Positions 1 through 8,815 of a DNA stretch of 64,000 nucleotides are shown in pieces. The position numbers and the translations under genes were made by a program. Numbering within the stretch: the stretch's first letter is position 1; every line of letters begins with the position of its first letter. This stretch comes from Desulfonatronum sp. SC1 (GTDB lineage Bacteria; Desulfobacterota; Desulfovibrionia; Desulfovibrionales; Desulfonatronaceae). The DNA is taken from assembly GCF_003046795.1 (NCBI RefSeq), contig NZ_PZKN01000001.1, positions 124,001 through 188,000 on the forward strand, written 5' to 3'. The notes below the pieces were generated by a model. It saw only the letters and a program-made list of their open reading frames with translations, was not told the origin of the DNA and ran no database searches.

Positions 1-142
1 TTGTCGGTTCTTCTCGACGCTCAGCTATAACGGCCAAATCATCCATAAGCTCCTGATATTCCTCAACAGGCAATATGACTGCCCGTTTATGTCCCGCGGA
101 ATCAGTCACATACTCAGGATTGTATTTCTCTGCAGGCAGCAT
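1..142 (-). CDS. Antitoxin of a type II toxin-antitoxin pair (partial, C-terminus off the left edge)
   Basis: The minus strand reads MLPAEKYNPEYVTDSAGHKR and continues with an AVILPVEEYQELMDDL segment, ending in AERREEP at the window edge. The 'AVILPVEEYQELMDDL' stretch resembles the middle of Phd/YefM and RelB-like antitoxins, small DNA-binding proteins that neutralise a cognate toxin and repress their own operon. A strong ribosome site (GGAGGT, 143-152 on the plus strand) precedes the ATG at 142. The toxin gene would be expected just beyond the left edge. The family call rests on this segment only. Confidence 0.6.
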   Translation of the reverse strand, partial: MLPAEKYNPEYVTDSAGHKRAVILPVEEYQELMDDLAVIAERREEPT

Positions 143-471
143 GGTAACCTCCATTATGCAGCATTCAGCTCATCTTCAAGAATATTCGTCCCTACACTGT
201 AAAGACTTCGCAAAGTAACACTTCTTTCCACCTACGCTGGTCAACACCGTTCTAAGAAATTACCGGGAATATTTTAATAAATTGGATTGAAGTCAGCATT
301 ATGCGGTAATCATGGGTTCATTCTCAGGGACGGTGCATAAAGCTGACTTCAACGGAAAAAATGAATCCTGCAAAACCCCACGCCCCAAGCAGTGCATCCC
401 GCCTATCACCCCTACGCTAGAAACATCAAGCCCGAGCCTTGGTCGCTCAATGCCCGGACCGGTCGGCGTTT
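143..471. other. Intergenic stretch without a supported gene
   Basis: These 329 bases lie between the partial antitoxin and the GNAT gene. Open frames exist on the plus strand but have no ribosome site and overlap the GNAT gene antisense. On the minus strand, just before the antitoxin ribosome site, a short frame ends in NILEDELNAA; it could be the tail of a decayed gene but is too short to call. Confidence 0.4.
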
Positions 472-972
472 TCATCCATATACCTCCGGCTCATCCTGCT
501 GCCTGGCCCCCTCACCAATCAGCACCTCCATCAGCTCAAACCGTATCCCATGCTGTTCCAACAAAGGATGTTGCGGGGCGGTGCCTGGCGCTGGGCCAAA
601 GCCCAGCTTCATGAAGAAAGGAACCGAGGTGCTCCGGGCAATGGTATGCACCCGGCAACAGCCTTGTTCCCTGGCGCTCTCCAGCAGGGCCGTTGCCAGC
701 CGTGTTCCCACGCCCCGGCCCCGCATGGCCGCGTCCACGGCCAGGTGGCGGAGCTCCACCTCGCCTTGGTCGTCCCAAACGGCAACCAGGCCCCCGATAA
801 TCCGGCCATCCATCTCTGCCGCGATCACGGTCTCCCGGCCCAGGGCCTTGAATTTTCCGCGCACGTCCCGGTCCAAACCCAGCGGTTTCCACAGGGCCGT
901 CCACAGCAGCTCGTCCAGTTCCAGCGCCTGGGACGGGGACAATGCGGTCCGGAGAATCACATCCTTATCCAT
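472..972 (-). CDS. GNAT family N-acetyltransferase
   Basis: This 166-residue protein has the single-domain GNAT fold, which moves an acetyl group from acetyl-CoA to an amine. The central strand VELRHLAVDAAMRGRGVGTR holds the acetyl-CoA pyrophosphate-binding motif (R/Q-x-x-G-x-G/A: RGRGVG), followed by helix ATALLESAREQGC and the strand 'VPFFMKLGF', which is typical of motif B. The substrate cannot be read from the sequence. The gene stands alone on the minus strand, and a perfect inverted repeat lies about 40 bases upstream of the ATG. Length is normal for the family. Confidence 0.85.
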   Translation of the reverse strand: MDKDVILRTALSPSQALELDELLWTALWKPLGLDRDVRGKFKALGRETVIAAEMDGRIIGGLVAVWDDQGEVELRHLAVDAAMRGRGVGTRLATALLESAREQGCCRVHTIARSTSVPFFMKLGFGPAPGTAPQHPLLEQHGIRFELMEVLIGEGARQQDEPEVYG

Positions 973-1008
973 GGCAACATAGCGATTTTCCGAGTTTCTT
1001 AAGACAAT

Positions 1009-1026
1009 AATCCGAATTTTCGGATT
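1009..1026. promoter_or_regulatory. Palindrome upstream of the GNAT gene (candidate operator)
   Basis: Arms AATCCGAA and TTCGGATT are perfect inverted repeats separated by TT, 37 bases upstream of the GNAT start. Related ATTTTCCG strings occur nearby. The position suits an operator or a promoter-proximal hairpin. No regulator is identified. Confidence 0.35.
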
Positions 1027-1111
1027 CCTTGTGCCGAGAATTACAGCATAATTTTCCGGATGGTAACAGGAAGGACCACAGGCGGGACCGCTGGATGGTT
1101 ATGATTAATGT

Positions 1112-1435
1112 CTAAAATGCGAACATTCTCTGCAATACCGAAGAAACTTCCAATTGAACCTTTGGATCGATCGCCCCGAGCTTTTTCACTAGGCGTTCCT
1201 TGTCTATCGTTCGAATCTGATCCAATACAATGTGACCATGTTTCTTTTTGAACGTGCAGGGAACCCGCGTTGGATAATCCTTGCTGGTCGATGTCATAGG
1301 AGCGACGATCACGGTGCGGATATGCCTGTTCATTTCATCCGGCGAGATAATCAGGCAGGGTCTGGTCTTCTGGATTTCGGACCCAACGGTCGGATCAAGC
1401 CCTACCAGGTAAACGTCAAAGCGTTTGACTACCAT
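1112..1435 (-). CDS. mazF: MazF/PemK-type endoribonuclease toxin
   Basis: The product (107 residues from ATG 1435) begins VVKRFDVYLVGLDPTVGSEI and continues with KTRPCLIISPDEMN, the N-terminal signature of MazF/PemK toxins, which cut mRNA at short sequences. 'IVAPMTS' and 'VLDQIRTIDKERLVKKLG' are the usual middle and C-terminal motifs. A GTG at 1441 is an alternative start, but GAGGA sits 9 bases before the ATG. The start overlaps the end of the antitoxin gene, as is usual for translationally coupled TA operons. Confidence 0.9.
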   Translation of the reverse strand: MVVKRFDVYLVGLDPTVGSEIQKTRPCLIISPDEMNRHIRTVIVAPMTSTSKDYPTRVPCTFKKKHGHIVLDQIRTIDKERLVKKLGAIDPKVQLEVSSVLQRMFAF

Positions 1436-1683
1436 TGCCACTCTTCCTCATCCCACGAATGTGAAAGATCACTCCCCACGAGAAGAGGCGCATCATCCGC
1501 ATTTTTCCGCATCGTTTCAAAAGCCTTATCCCATCCTTCCCGCGGATTTTGAACCGAACGGATGATGATCTGATTGTTTTTAACCTCCATTTCAACATCG
1601 CCGATAATCCCCGTTTGTTCGAGAATAGGCTTTGGGATGCGCAATCCCTGAGAATTACCGATCTTGACGACATGCGCTCTCAT
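1429..1683 (-). CDS. mazE: MazE/AbrB-type antitoxin
   Basis: This 84-residue protein opens with MRAHVVKIGNSQGLRIPKPI, the swapped-hairpin AbrB/MazE DNA-binding fold (KIGNSxGxRIPKxIL). The acidic, flexible C-terminus (NADDAPLLVG, then WDEEEW) is the part that normally wraps the MazF toxin. AGGAGGTG precedes the ATG. It is the first gene of the mazEF pair and has an excellent sigma70 promoter upstream; by analogy the complex should repress that promoter. Confidence 0.9.
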   Translation of the reverse strand: MRAHVVKIGNSQGLRIPKPILEQTGIIGDVEMEVKNNQIIIRSVQNPREGWDKAFETMRKNADDAPLLVGSDLSHSWDEEEWQW

Positions 1684-1710
1684 GAGCCACCTCCTGATTT
1701 ATGTTGCCAC

Positions 1711-1739
1711 ATTGTAATTACGCCTTTTAAGCGTGTCAA
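1711..1739 (-). promoter_or_regulatory. Sigma70 promoter of mazEF
   Basis: On the minus strand, TTGACA (plus positions 1734-1739) is followed after exactly 17 bases by TACAAT (1711-1716), 28 bases before the mazE ATG. The spacer contains the near-palindrome CGCTTAAAAGGCG, a plausible MazE operator for autoregulation. Confidence 0.75.
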
Positions 1740-1907
1740 TCAGCAACTTAAAACGCCACTCGTCAGTTCAGATACGCGTTCAATCCCGGCTCGCGTAGTT
1801 CGACGGCCCGTGAGGCGGCCAGGTAGTTGCCTGTTTCTGTACAGCCTGTGGGTGCGGTTTGGGCGAAAGGCAAAACCATAGCAACCACATTCCGCGATGT
1901 CGCAACG

Positions 1908-2876
1908 TCACATCACCACGCAACAGGCCACGGCCAAGGCGACCACCAGGCTTGGAACCCGGACCACCAGGCTGGAGAAGGTGATCCTGGTGCCGAAGCG
2001 TGGGCCGAAGACCGCCGCGTTGGCCGGCAGAAAATAGGAAAAGGCCGAGAAAAAAGCATGCCCGATGGCGGCGATCATCAGCACTTTCGGGATTTGCGAG
2101 GGCATCAAAAGGCCGTCGTTCAGACAGGCGATGGCCGTGGCGAACCCGCCCATGACGCTGGGCAGGGCCGTGACGGTCACCAGCGCCCCGGCGGGTGGCA
2201 GGCCGAACAGCAAAAGCATGTCCCCGACGCCGTCCATCAGGGCGCGGGCCGACGAGAGAGATAAAAGGATCTGCACCGCGAAGATGCACGGCACGAACAC
2301 CCCCGCAATACTCCGAAACTGGAGCAGGCCGGTGCGGAGCACGGTCTTCCATCCGGGCCGGAGTGGCTCGCCGGGCAAGCCCGGCGTCGTGGTAGCGGCG
2401 GATTCCGGGTATCGCCTAGCGGTCATGCGGGTCAGGACCACGCCGGAGAGAAAAATGAGCACGCTGGCCAACACGTAGAGACTGATCACGATACCGGCGG
2501 TCATGACTCCGAAACCCGGAAAGAGCACGGGGGCGGTGTAGAAAATGTAGAAATGCATGCTGGCGGGCAGCCAGCCCACGAGGTAGATGCCCAGAATCAT
2601 GCGTCTCTGGACAATTCCCCTGTGCAGCAGCGAGGCCAGATAGGCGTTGGCCGAATGAAAACTCAGGAAGCACAGGGCGAGATACAGGGCAATCGGTTCG
2701 CGCAGCCGGCCCAGGCTGGCCAGACGGGCCAGGGGCATGAACAGCGCCCCGCACTTGAGCCCGAACCTGGAGTTGGCAAAGGCGCTGCCGGCCAGACACC
2801 CCGCCAGCATGGTCGGCAGGACCGCGAGACAAAGGCCAAAGGCCTGCTCGGCTCCAGCCAGGATTTCCCGGGTCAC
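1908..2876 (-). CDS. Nucleoside-recognition (GATE) domain inner-membrane protein
   Basis: This 322-residue protein is very hydrophobic, with roughly eight membrane-spanning segments (for example LCFLSFHSANAYLASLL, FYIFYTAPVLFPGFGVMTAG, VLIFLSGVVL). Its arrangement and length fit the nucleoside-recognition/GATE family, whose members are transport-related but mostly of unknown substrate. The ATG overlaps the stop of the upstream methyltransferase gene by four bases (ATGA), so the two are co-translated. The neighbouring NikABCDE-type transporter suggests a role in moving a metal, a chelator or a methylated small molecule; that is inference from context. Confidence 0.65.
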   Translation of the reverse strand: MTREILAGAEQAFGLCLAVLPTMLAGCLAGSAFANSRFGLKCGALFMPLARLASLGRLREPIALYLALCFLSFHSANAYLASLLHRGIVQRRMILGIYLVGWLPASMHFYIFYTAPVLFPGFGVMTAGIVISLYVLASVLIFLSGVVLTRMTARRYPESAATTTPGLPGEPLRPGWKTVLRTGLLQFRSIAGVFVPCIFAVQILLSLSSARALMDGVGDMLLLFGLPPAGALVTVTALPSVMGGFATAIACLNDGLLMPSQIPKVLMIAAIGHAFFSAFSYFLPANAAVFGPRFGTRITFSSLVVRVPSLVVALAVACCVVM

Positions 2877-3688
2877 ACCAGTCCTGAGCGTTTATCCCAC
2901 CACATCACGGCCATGACCGAAGGCACTTCATAGAGGCCCTCCCTGGCCCGCTGATGCACGTGGTCCTGGATCACCGCGAGATCTTCCGCGGTGGGAACGC
3001 GGTACTTGCCCAGCACCAGCTTCCACATGCTCAGGGCCGAATCCACGGATCGGCGCATGGCATGGGGGATCATCCGTACATTGGGTCGGTATCCCTCAGC
3101 GTAGAGGAGGTTGTACAGATAGGGAAAGCGGTCCGTGCAATCCGCCTCAATACCAAAGGCCTTGTACATCCGGCCCTGGACCTGATCGTCGAACCCCGCG
3201 GTATCCGCCAGGCAGGCTCCTTTGCGGCTCGATGCGTCCATGAAGCGGACCACTTCCAGCATGTCCGGGAACTGCCAGGAGGCATGGCACATCAACGTGA
3301 AGTCGAAAGAGTTCTCGGGAATGTCGCCCATGGCCTCTTCCAGGGTCCGGCGACGGATTTCAATGTTCGTCAAACCGTGGGTCTTGGCATTTTCCGCGAG
3401 CCGGTCGGCCATCCGCCGCGCGGGCTCGATGGCCACTACCTCTGCGCAGCGCGAGGCCAGAGGCAGGGTCACGGCGCCCACCCCGGAGGCGATCTCCAGC
3501 ACTCTGCTCTCAGAACCGAACATGTCGGCCTGGATCAGAACATCCGCCATTATCTTTCCGTAGGCAAACTCGCTGGTACGGATGAAGTCGTCATAGTCGT
3601 CCGCGCGCTCGTTCCAGTAGCCGACATGGCTGATGCTGCTCATCCGCGCAACCGCATCCTTCCAGGCGCTTTTCCAGTCGATATTCAT
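2873..3688 (-). CDS. Class I SAM-dependent methyltransferase of the transporter locus
   Basis: This 271-residue protein carries the class I motif I VLEIASGVGAVTLPLA, followed by an acidic motif II 'VVAIEPARRMADRL' and 'DFTLMCHASWQF' at the motif IV position. The substrate is unknown. GAGGT lies 8 bases before the ATG. It is first in a two-gene minus-strand operon, and its start is only 129 bases from the divergent nikA-like start, so the two operons share one regulatory region. A second, different methyltransferase lies inside the plus-strand operon, suggesting that methylation belongs to the function of the locus. Confidence 0.8.
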   Translation of the reverse strand: MNIDWKSAWKDAVARMSSISHVGYWNERADDYDDFIRTSEFAYGKIMADVLIQADMFGSESRVLEIASGVGAVTLPLASRCAEVVAIEPARRMADRLAENAKTHGLTNIEIRRRTLEEAMGDIPENSFDFTLMCHASWQFPDMLEVVRFMDASSRKGACLADTAGFDDQVQGRMYKAFGIEADCTDRFPYLYNLLYAEGYRPNVRMIPHAMRRSVDSALSMWKLVLGKYRVPTAEDLAVIQDHVHQRAREGLYEVPSVMAVMWWDKRSGLV

Positions 3689-3748
3689 GATTGTTTACCT
3701 CATTTTGCGTCTCGTAATCATTTTTTATTCAATCCAGCCAAGACGGCC

Positions 3749-3777
3749 TTGCACAATGGCACGATTGCGAATACTAT
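3749..3777 (+). promoter_or_regulatory. Sigma70 promoter of the nikA-like operon
   Basis: TTGCAC (3749-3754), 17 bases, then TACTAT (3772-3777), 40 bases before the chosen ATG. TTGCA at 3749 and TGCAA at 3777-3781 form an inverted pair around the promoter; whether this is an operator is unknown. No clear copy of the E. coli NikR site is visible. Confidence 0.6.
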
Positions 3778-3817
3778 GCAACACAATTTCGCCTAAATGC
3801 AAACAGGAGATTGTAAA

Positions 3818-5359
3818 ATGCAACAGTATTTGTATCGCGTGCTACTACTGATTGCCGTCGTGTTCAGCCTGACCGTCGGATTTGCCTCGGCCGCTGAAAA
3901 GACCCTGCGTGTTGGCGCGCAGTGGGCCACGAGAACCATGGATCCGCAAGTCGACGGTTATCTGTTCACCCGCCTGGGCGTGGTTGAAGGGTTGACCGCC
4001 GTGGACGACAAGCTCAACGTGCTTCCCAATCTGGCCACGGAATGGAAAGTCAGCGACGACAAACTGACCTGGACCTTCACCCTGCGCGACGGGGTGTCTT
4101 TCCATGACGGCACCCTTTTGACGGCCCCGGTTTACCTGAAGGCCCTGCAACGGCTGATGGAGAAAGGAGCACTGCTGAAGAACGTCCCGCTGGAGACGAT
4201 TGAGGCCCCGGACGACGCGACGCTGATCTTCAGGACCTCCAAGCCCTTTTCGCCGCTGGCGGCCTATCTGGCCAGGGGCGAAGCCGGCGCCTTGGCCCCG
4301 GCATCCTTCGACGCCGCCGGCGAAGTCATCAAGCCTTTAGGCACGGGCGTCTTCATGGTCGATTCCTGGGAACTCCGGGAGAACGTGGTCGTCGTTCCCC
4401 ATCCATCCCATTGGGGGACGGTCAAACCCAAGGTGGACAGGGTTGTGTACAGAGTGGTTCCGGAAGCCCTGACCCGCCTGGCCATGCTCCGGGGCGGCGA
4501 ACTGGACGTGGCCATGATCATGCCCGCCGATGCCGCGCGCTCCCTGGCCAATTCCAAGGACTTCACCATCCACGCCATGCCCATCGGCCGTTGCCGGATG
4601 ATGTCCTTCAATCTCACCCGGGAACCATTTTCCGATCCACTGGCGCGCAAGGCGCTCAACCTGGCTCTGAATCGCCAGGAAATCGTTGACGCGATTCTCG
4701 ACGGCATCGGCGAACCGGCCCGGACCCTTTTCCCTTCACAGATCATGTGGGCCAACGCGGAACTTGACGGTTTTGAGCACGACCCGGCGACCGCCAGGGA
4801 ACTCCTGGCCCAGGCAGGTTGGAAAGAAGCAAACAAGGACGGAATCCTGGAAAAGGACGGCAAACCCCTGCGCGTCAGGCTCGTGACCTACCCGGAACGC
4901 GCGGAGCTGCCGCCCATGGCCGAGGTCATCCAGCAGCAACTGGCCAAAGTCGGCATGGCCGCGGACATCGTCTCCCTGCAGGTCAATGCGGCGGAACAGA
5001 CCAGAAATGCCGGGGACTTCGATCTGTACTTGATGGGGAGAGGACTGCTTTTTGTGCCTGATCCGGACGACAATCTAATGCTGGATTACTTCTCCGAAAA
5101 CACGGCCAAGGACGGCTGGGGGGCGTTCCGCTACAACAATCCCCGCATGGACGAGCTGCTCCTGGCGGCCAGGACGACCTTTGATCAAGGTGAGCGAAAA
5201 AAGATCTATGACGAAGTGCAAATCATCCTTGAGCAGGACATGCCCATGGCTTACCTGAACTACTATGTGAACATCGACCTGGTCTCCAACAGGGTCTCCG
5301 GCTACAGGATGCACACCATTGAGCACACTTTGGGCCTGGAACACGTGGGGTTGCGTTGA
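3818..5359 (+). CDS. NikA/DppA-type periplasmic solute-binding protein (SBP family 5)
   Basis: The protein starts MQQYLYRVLLLIAVVFSLTV with a signal peptide cleaved near FASAAEK. An upstream ATG at 3797 is possible, but CAGGAG (3804-3809) fits the ATG at 3818. The mature 490-residue part shows the family 5 order: TWTFTLRDGVSFHDGT, 'ARKALNLALNRQEIVDAIL', 'ATARELLAQAGW' and 'DDNLMLDYFS'. Such proteins deliver peptides, nickel or metallophore complexes to ABC permeases. The C-terminus is histidine-rich (MHTIEHTLGLEHV), possible metal ligands. Nickel or a metal chelate is inferred from the gene set and not proven; an oligopeptide is the main alternative. Confidence 0.8.
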   Translation: MQQYLYRVLLLIAVVFSLTVGFASAAEKTLRVGAQWATRTMDPQVDGYLFTRLGVVEGLTAVDDKLNVLPNLATEWKVSDDKLTWTFTLRDGVSFHDGTLLTAPVYLKALQRLMEKGALLKNVPLETIEAPDDATLIFRTSKPFSPLAAYLARGEAGALAPASFDAAGEVIKPLGTGVFMVDSWELRENVVVVPHPSHWGTVKPKVDRVVYRVVPEALTRLAMLRGGELDVAMIMPADAARSLANSKDFTIHAMPIGRCRMMSFNLTREPFSDPLARKALNLALNRQEIVDAILDGIGEPARTLFPSQIMWANAELDGFEHDPATARELLAQAGWKEANKDGILEKDGKPLRVRLVTYPERAELPPMAEVIQQQLAKVGMAADIVSLQVNAAEQTRNAGDFDLYLMGRGLLFVPDPDDNLMLDYFSENTAKDGWGAFRYNNPRMDELLLAARTTFDQGERKKIYDEVQIILEQDMPMAYLNYYVNIDLVSNRVSGYRMHTIEHTLGLEHVGLR

Positions 5360-6099
5360 TGTCGCACCAGGAAGTCAAACAATTCATGCGCTCGGAGCGC
5401 TGGAACGCTTCCAACGCCAAGGCCTACGACGCCTACCGGTTTCTTTCCAAGGACCAGGGTTGGCGAAATCTGCTTCGGGGCATGCTCCAGGGCGTGCCTT
5501 CCGGCGCGACGGTTTTGGAGATGGGGGCGGGAACGGGCTTCATCACGTCGATCCTGGCCGCGGAAGGATACCAGGTGCTGGGCTTTGACTTGTCCGAGGA
5601 CATGCTCGACCGGGCCAGGCAGAATCTGGCCGACAGGGGCCTGAGCGACCGGGTCAGCCTCCGGCAGGGCGACGCCGAATCCGTGGACCTGCCCGATTCC
5701 ACCGTGGACGCCGTGGTCAGCCGCTGGGTGCTCTGGACCCTGCCGCGCCCTCGCCTGGCCATTGCCGAGGCGGCCCGTGTGCTCAAGCCCGGCGGCATCG
5801 CCGCGTTCATCGACGGCCGGGTTTTGAGCCAGGGGTGGGCGGCGCGCTGGCGGGGTCAGCTTACGGACTATTTCCTGACCGGAAGAAAGCCGGGCTGGCG
5901 GGATGCGTGCTACGCCAACTTCGACGACCAACTGCCGCGCATCAGCGCCGAGGAAGTTGCCGAATGCCTGACGGAACAGGGCCTTGAGGTGCGCGAGGTG
6001 AACACCGATGTGGACCGGATCACCGACGGCCCGGTCCGGAGCTGGCTCATGGGCGGCGGCTGGACGTCGCATGCCGTGAGCGCCGTTAAACCGATATGA
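5359..6099 (+). CDS. Class I SAM-dependent methyltransferase within the transporter operon
   Basis: This 246-residue Methyltransf_11-type protein has motif I VLEMGAGTGFITSILA, motif II VLGFDLSEDMLDRARQ and post-motif 'ARVLKPGGIAAFIDG'. The ATG overlaps the stop of the binding-protein gene (TGATG), so translation is coupled. The next gene, a permease, starts 7 bases downstream. A methyltransferase between the binding protein and its permeases is not part of the classical nik or dpp operon. It may methylate a chelator or the imported ligand. Confidence 0.8.
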   Translation: MSHQEVKQFMRSERWNASNAKAYDAYRFLSKDQGWRNLLRGMLQGVPSGATVLEMGAGTGFITSILAAEGYQVLGFDLSEDMLDRARQNLADRGLSDRVSLRQGDAESVDLPDSTVDAVVSRWVLWTLPRPRLAIAEAARVLKPGGIAAFIDGRVLSQGWAARWRGQLTDYFLTGRKPGWRDACYANFDDQLPRISAEEVAECLTEQGLEVREVNTDVDRITDGPVRSWLMGGGWTSHAVSAVKPI

Positions 6100-6106
6100 T
6101 CACGAT

Positions 6107-7054
6107 ATGATCGGATTTCTGGCGCGCAGGCTGCTGGCCATGATCCCGGTGCTCTTCGGGGTCAGCCTGCTGGCCTTTTTCGCCCTGCTCATGAGTCCCG
6201 GCGATGTGGCCACCATCACCCTGGCCGCCAAGACGGGCATCGAAACCCCTTCGCAAGAGGCCATCGAGGCGCAGCGACGGGAACTGCGCCTGGACGCTCC
6301 GCTGCACGTGCAATACGTGAGTTGGCTGGGGAGAGTGCTTACCGGCGACCTGGGCCATTCCTATCTGACCGGCCGCCCGGTGACCCGTGAGCTGACGCGG
6401 GTGTTTCCAGCCACAGCGGCCCTGGCGTGCTTGTCCTTGGCAGTGGTCCTGCTGCTGGCCGTGCCCATTGGAGTGGTTGCCGCCCGCCATCGGGGGCGGC
6501 CTTTGGACCGGGCGGCCTTGGCCGGGTCCCTGTTCCTCAGTTGCGTTCCGGATTTTTTTCTGGGCCTGATCCTCATCGTGGTGTTCTCCATATCCCTGGG
6601 CCTGACCCCTGTGGCCGGATTCACCGATATGCGGGGCATCATTCTGCCGGCCCTGACCCTGGGACTGGCCAATGCGGCCATTTCCGCGCGTCTGATGCGA
6701 GCCGGCATGATTCAGGCTCTGGAAGAAAAACACCTGTTGGCGGCCAAGGCCAGAGGGCTCACTCGGCGCGTGGTCGTCTGGAAACACGCCTTGCGCCAGG
6801 CTCTGGTCCCCTTGAGCAGCTACGTTGGAACCCAGTTCGGCTATTTTTTCGGAGGGGCCGTGGTGGTGGAGGTCATTTTCGTTTGGCCGGGGCTGGGGCG
6901 CCTGCTGGTGGATTCCGTCAATTCCAGGGACATCTTCGTTGTCCAGGGTTGTGTTTTGGCCATTACCGCGATCTACGTCCTGATCAACCTGGGGGTCGAT
7001 ATCCTGCAATGGATCCTGGACCCGAGAACGCGACATGTCGAAGCCGTCCACTGA
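6107..7054 (+). CDS. NikB/DppB-type ABC transporter permease
   Basis: This 315-residue integral membrane protein begins MIGFLARRLLAMIPVLFGVS, the first membrane segment typical of DppB/NikB. It ends with the permease loop near 'HALRQALVPLSSYVGTQFGYFFGGAVVVEVIF' (the EAA-like coupling helix is 'LLAAKARGLTRRVVVWKHALRQ'). It overlaps the next permease gene by 20 bases. It should form the inner-membrane channel with the NikC-like partner. Confidence 0.88.
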   Translation: MIGFLARRLLAMIPVLFGVSLLAFFALLMSPGDVATITLAAKTGIETPSQEAIEAQRRELRLDAPLHVQYVSWLGRVLTGDLGHSYLTGRPVTRELTRVFPATAALACLSLAVVLLLAVPIGVVAARHRGRPLDRAALAGSLFLSCVPDFFLGLILIVVFSISLGLTPVAGFTDMRGIILPALTLGLANAAISARLMRAGMIQALEEKHLLAAKARGLTRRVVVWKHALRQALVPLSSYVGTQFGYFFGGAVVVEVIFVWPGLGRLLVDSVNSRDIFVVQGCVLAITAIYVLINLGVDILQWILDPRTRHVEAVH

Positions 7055-7889
7055 CGCCCGCTCCGCCGGTTTCCTCGGTTTTGCCATGGGTTGCACGCTT
7101 CTGGCTCTCCTGCTGCTGGCCGGTTTTTTCGCCTCCTGGATCGCTCCCCACGCCCCCCAGGAGCAATACCTGTCCAAACGCCTCAGCGGCCCCTCAAAGG
7201 AATTCCCCTTGGGTACGGACAGCCTGGGACGGTGCGTGGCCAGCCGACTGCTCTACGGCATCAAGCCGACCATCGGACTGGCCGGCGCCATTACCGTGGG
7301 CTGCCTGCTGGTGGGCGTGACCGTCGGACTGGCCGCGGTGCTCGTGCGTGGCATGGATGGGTTCTTGATGCGCACGACGGACTGCTTCTTTTCCTTTCCG
7401 ACCATGGTCCTGGTTCTGGTGATCGTCGGCATTCTGGGACCGAGCCCGGGCAGCATCGCCCTGGCCCTGATCCTTCCGGGCTGGCCCAAGTACGCCCGGG
7501 TGGTTCGCAACTCGGCCCTGAGCATCAGCCAACGCACCTTCGTGGAAGCCACGCGGGCCATCGGCGCCGGCCGCTGGTACCTGATCCGGCGCTGCTACCT
7601 GCCCAACCTGCTCGAACCCATCGGAGCCATCGCCACCATCGGCATGGGCCAACGCATCGTGAGCATCGCCGGACTAGGCATGCTGGGCCTCGGCGTCCCC
7701 CCGCCCACGCCGGAATGGGGCGGGATGCTCCAGAAAGGACTGACCGTGTTGCCCATCGCCCCGCATATCGCGCTCTCCGCCGGCGGAGCCATTGTCCTGG
7801 CCACCCTGGCATTCACCCTTGTCGGCGACGGCCTGCGGGACGTGCTCAGTCCCGGTCGCCCGGCTGGGGAGGAATTGTGGCTGAGGTGA
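7035..7889 (+). CDS. NikC/DppC-type ABC transporter permease
   Basis: The 284-residue protein has a first membrane helix (GFAMGCTLLALLLLAGFFAS), then LGTDSLGRCVASRLLYGIKP, the LGTDxxGRD-like signature of DppC/NikC/OppC permeases with cysteine in place of the usual aspartate. The coupling helix 'VEATRAIGAGRWYLIRRCYLPNLLEPI' docks on the ATPases. Length is normal. It overlaps the upstream permease gene and ends two bases before the first ATPase gene. Confidence 0.88.
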   Translation: MSKPSTDARSAGFLGFAMGCTLLALLLLAGFFASWIAPHAPQEQYLSKRLSGPSKEFPLGTDSLGRCVASRLLYGIKPTIGLAGAITVGCLLVGVTVGLAAVLVRGMDGFLMRTTDCFFSFPTMVLVLVIVGILGPSPGSIALALILPGWPKYARVVRNSALSISQRTFVEATRAIGAGRWYLIRRCYLPNLLEPIGAIATIGMGQRIVSIAGLGMLGLGVPPPTPEWGGMLQKGLTVLPIAPHIALSAGGAIVLATLAFTLVGDGLRDVLSPGRPAGEELWLR

Positions 7890-7891
7890 TC

Positions 7892-8815
7892 ATGTCCCTG
7901 CTGGATGTCCGGGATCTCTTCGTGCATTTCCCCACTCGAGAGGGCGTGGTCCGCGCCGTGGACGGCGTGAGTCTGGATATTGCCCCCGGCGAGACCTGGT
8001 GTCTGCTTGGCGAGTCCGGTTGCGGCAAGTCCGTGGTGGCTTTGAGCCTGTTGCGCCTGTTGCCTGGTTCGGCCAGGGTGCGGGGCGCTATTCGATTTGA
8101 GAACCACGATGTCCTGAGTATCCGGGAAAAGGAGATGGAGCGGCTGCGCGGCGGGGGCATGGCCATGATTTTCGAACAGCCGGCCGGCTATCTCGCGCCC
8201 GCGTTCACGGTGGGCGAACAGATCGTGGAGGCGGCCAGGGCGCATACGAGCATGGCCCATGACCAGGCCTGGGAATGGGCCATGCACCTCCTGGAGGAAG
8301 TGCGCATCCCCGAACCCGCCAAACGCGCCCGCCAATATCCTCATGAACTCTCCGGGGGCATGCAGCAGCGGGTGATGATCGCCATTGCTCTGGCCCGAAA
8401 ACCCAGGCTGCTCATCGCCGACGAGCCCACCACCTCCCTGGACCTGGTCATGCAGGCCCAGATCATCGAACTGCTGCATGAAACCGTCAGTCGCGGCAAA
8501 TGCGCCCTGCTGCTCATCACCCACGACTGCGACGTGGCCAGAACCCTGTGCGCCAATACGGCCGTGATGTACGCGGGGCAGCTTTTGGAGACGGGAACCA
8601 CCGACGCTGTCTTCACTTCACCACGCCACCCCTACACCCAGGCCCTGTTCGGCGCCCTTTCGGGCTCGGAACCCCATCCCATCCCCGGCAGCGCTCCGAG
8701 CATGATCAATTATCCCCAGGGCTGCCGCTTCCAGCCGCGCTGCTCCAAGTCCCTGGAGCAGTGCCTTCATCAACCGCCGGACATCCGGGAGGGCTGTCGA
8801 TGCCACCTGGCCTGA
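7892..8815 (+). CDS. NikD/DppD-type ABC transporter ATP-binding protein
   Basis: Translation begins MSLLDVRDLFVHFPTREGVV; the frame is open further upstream, but GAGGTG (7883-7888) and the family alignment support ATG 7892. Walker A is GESGCGKS, the signature motif LSGGMQQRV, Walker B LLIADEPTT, and the H-loop is 'LLITHD'. The C-terminal CRFQPRCSKSLEQC region is the oligopeptide/nickel-family tail with conserved cysteines. It pairs with the second ATPase gene, which overlaps it by 16 bases. Confidence 0.9.
   Translation: MSLLDVRDLFVHFPTREGVVRAVDGVSLDIAPGETWCLLGESGCGKSVVALSLLRLLPGSARVRGAIRFENHDVLSIREKEMERLRGGGMAMIFEQPAGYLAPAFTVGEQIVEAARAHTSMAHDQAWEWAMHLLEEVRIPEPAKRARQYPHELSGGMQQRVMIAIALARKPRLLIADEPTTSLDLVMQAQIIELLHETVSRGKCALLLITHDCDVARTLCANTAVMYAGQLLETGTTDAVFTSPRHPYTQALFGALSGSEPHPIPGSAPSMINYPQGCRFQPRCSKSLEQCLHQPPDIREGCRCHLA

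Noticed and set aside
312-614. 100-residue plus-strand frame near the left end
   Set aside because: It overlaps the GNAT gene antisense, has no ribosome site and is rich in Pro/Ser without motifs.
1741-1907. Possible tRNA remnant (GTTCAATCCC-like T-loop near 1779)
   Set aside because: No acceptor stem, D-arm or anticodon arm could be built around it.
8500-8799. Upstream extension of the second ATPase gene
   Set aside because: It lies entirely inside the first ATPase gene; ATG 8800 has a ribosome site and gives the family N-terminus.
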